Of a stretch of DNA of 64,000 nucleotides, positions 63,435 through 64,000 are shown in pieces (position 1 is the stretch's first letter; each line of letters begins with the position of its first letter). Position numbers and translations under genes: made by a program. A model generated the notes under the pieces. The model was not told where the DNA came from, did no database searches, and saw only the letters and a program-made list of their open reading frames with translations. This DNA comes from Eutrophosalina sp902522775 (GTDB lineage: Bacteria > Bacteroidota > Bacteroidia > Flavobacteriales > Flavobacteriaceae), in NCBI GenBank assembly GCA_902522775.1, contig CABYWQ010000001.1, forward strand, positions 124,001 through 188,000, given 5' to 3'.

Positions 63435-63610
63435 GTCTTAATAAAAATTCAATATTCGCTTGGGCATCATTTATTTTAACTTTATTAGGCATAGCATTAA
63501 TACTTCTGGGGGTGCTTAAATATCCAGATTACGCAATTGGCTTTTCTGTAGTTGGAGTTGGTTTTATAGCAATTGGTTGGGCATTCAATGCTCTTAAAGG
63601 TAGAATCTAG
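63431..63610 (+). CDS. Small two-helix membrane protein (CAL67264 family)
   Basis: A 59-residue protein starting at ATG 63431, which overlaps the CPBP stop (ATGA). It has two hydrophobic segments (about 7-27 and 32-52) and ends AFNALKGRI. The text NKNSIFAWASFILTLLGIAL resembles, from memory, the CAL67264 family of small flavobacterial membrane proteins, which has no known function. Coupled translation suggests a partnership with the CPBP protease. It converges on fumC. Confidence 0.7.
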   Translation: MSLNKNSIFAWASFILTLLGIALILLGVLKYPDYAIGFSVVGVGFIAIGWAFNALKGRI

Positions 63611-64000
63611 ATCATGTTCTCAGGCTTGATCCATTCATCAAATTCCTTTTCACCTACATAGCCTGATTTAATTGATTCATGCCTTAAGGTTGTTCCATTT
63701 TTATAAGCATTATTTGCTATTTCAGCTGCCTTGTAATATCCAATCCTTTTATTTAAAGCTGTAACTAACATTAATGAATTATCAACATATTCTTTAATTT
63801 TTTCTTTATTTGCTTTTAATCCCTTTAAACAATTTTCATTGAAGCTTTCACATGCATCAGCAATTAGGTGTGCAGATTCTATAAGCTTGTGAGCTAGAAC
63901 TGGCTTGAATACATTAAGTTCTAAATGACCCTGACTCCCAGCGATAGTTACAGTAGTGTCATTACCCATAATTTGAGTGCACACCATTGATAAGGCTTCA
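63607..64000 (-). CDS. fumC: Fumarate hydratase class II, C-terminal part
   Basis: The frame stays open to the right edge; the visible 130 or so residues start EALSMVCTQIMGND and contain GHLELNVFKPV, KIGYYKAAEIA-like text and LRHESIKSGYVGEKEFDEW, the C-terminal region of class II fumarase/aspartase enzymes. GHLELNVFKP with GYYKAAEIAN favours fumarase over aspartase. The N-terminal two thirds and promoter are outside the window. It converges on the small membrane gene with a 4-base overlap. Confidence 0.92.
   Translation of the reverse strand, partial: EALSMVCTQIMGNDTTVTIAGSQGHLELNVFKPVLAHKLIESAHLIADACESFNENCLKGLKANKEKIKEYVDNSLMLVTALNKRIGYYKAAEIANNAYKNGTTLRHESIKSGYVGEKEFDEWIKPENMI

Overview
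The window is a compact, very AT-rich stretch (GC near 30 percent by eye, not computed) of a Gram-negative Bacteroidota chromosome, almost certainly a marine-type member of Flavobacteriia. The evidence is the gene content and order: the run ligA, DUF6913-like gene, dapA, bamD, rpoZ, coaBC, DUF4835 (PorD-like), recN, fabI, coaE, kinase, regulator; a fused SecDF; a TonB-dependent receptor paired with a DUF4249 lipoprotein; a Bacteroidota-type omega subunit; Kdo synthesis; -7 boxes of the TAnnTTTG type; and a tmRNA tag reading GENKYALAA. About 60 protein genes and one tmRNA are packed with short or negative spacing. I see no tRNA, rRNA, insertion sequence, prophage or CRISPR, and no gene-free stretch over 300 bases.

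Layout. 1-7005: a truncated flippase-like membrane protein and an AraC regulator, diverging from an exported sugar operon (double DUF1080 protein plus Gfo/Idh oxidoreductase); then an M48 protease, an esterase lipoprotein and ssrA. 7050-17142: kdsA and ftsE, then asnB, gyrB-mdh and secDF on the plus strand, met by murQ. 17182-24151 (minus): DUF4249, TonB receptor, icd, rplS, trmD and an HtrA protease, the last four (htrA-trmD-rplS-icd) forming one tight operon. 24244-28174: dapF-mltG and a lysozyme-like exported protein, a small peptidoglycan cluster, converging on dnaA. 28345-29701: a hotdog thioesterase and ribD. 29742-42617: a 13-kb plus-strand superoperon from prmC to a two-component system. 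42614-46207: xerD, aroQ, lpdA and two consecutive msrB genes. 46262-52894: UMF1 transporter, lon, cmk, rpsA. 52897-58571 (minus): panB, rluA-type gene, leuA, leuC, leuD, leuB. 58676-64000: dnaK with a clear terminator, a MenI-like thioesterase, a PAS-UbiA fusion, a CPBP protease, a 59-residue membrane protein and the C-terminal part of fumC.

Most of this is ordinary core genome. The points most worth following are: (1) a single reading frame joining a PAS sensor domain to a UbiA/MenA-like prenyltransferase, directly after a MenI-like thioesterase; (2) a 19-base element, identical at 17 of 19 positions, upstream of both lon and dnaK, the two classical heat-shock genes present, neither of which shows an obvious TAnnTTTG box; (3) an inverted repeat in the rpsA leader; (4) an uncharacterised exported lysozyme-fold protein beside mltG; and (5) a conserved thioesterase whose essential N-terminal motif lies upstream of any ATG.
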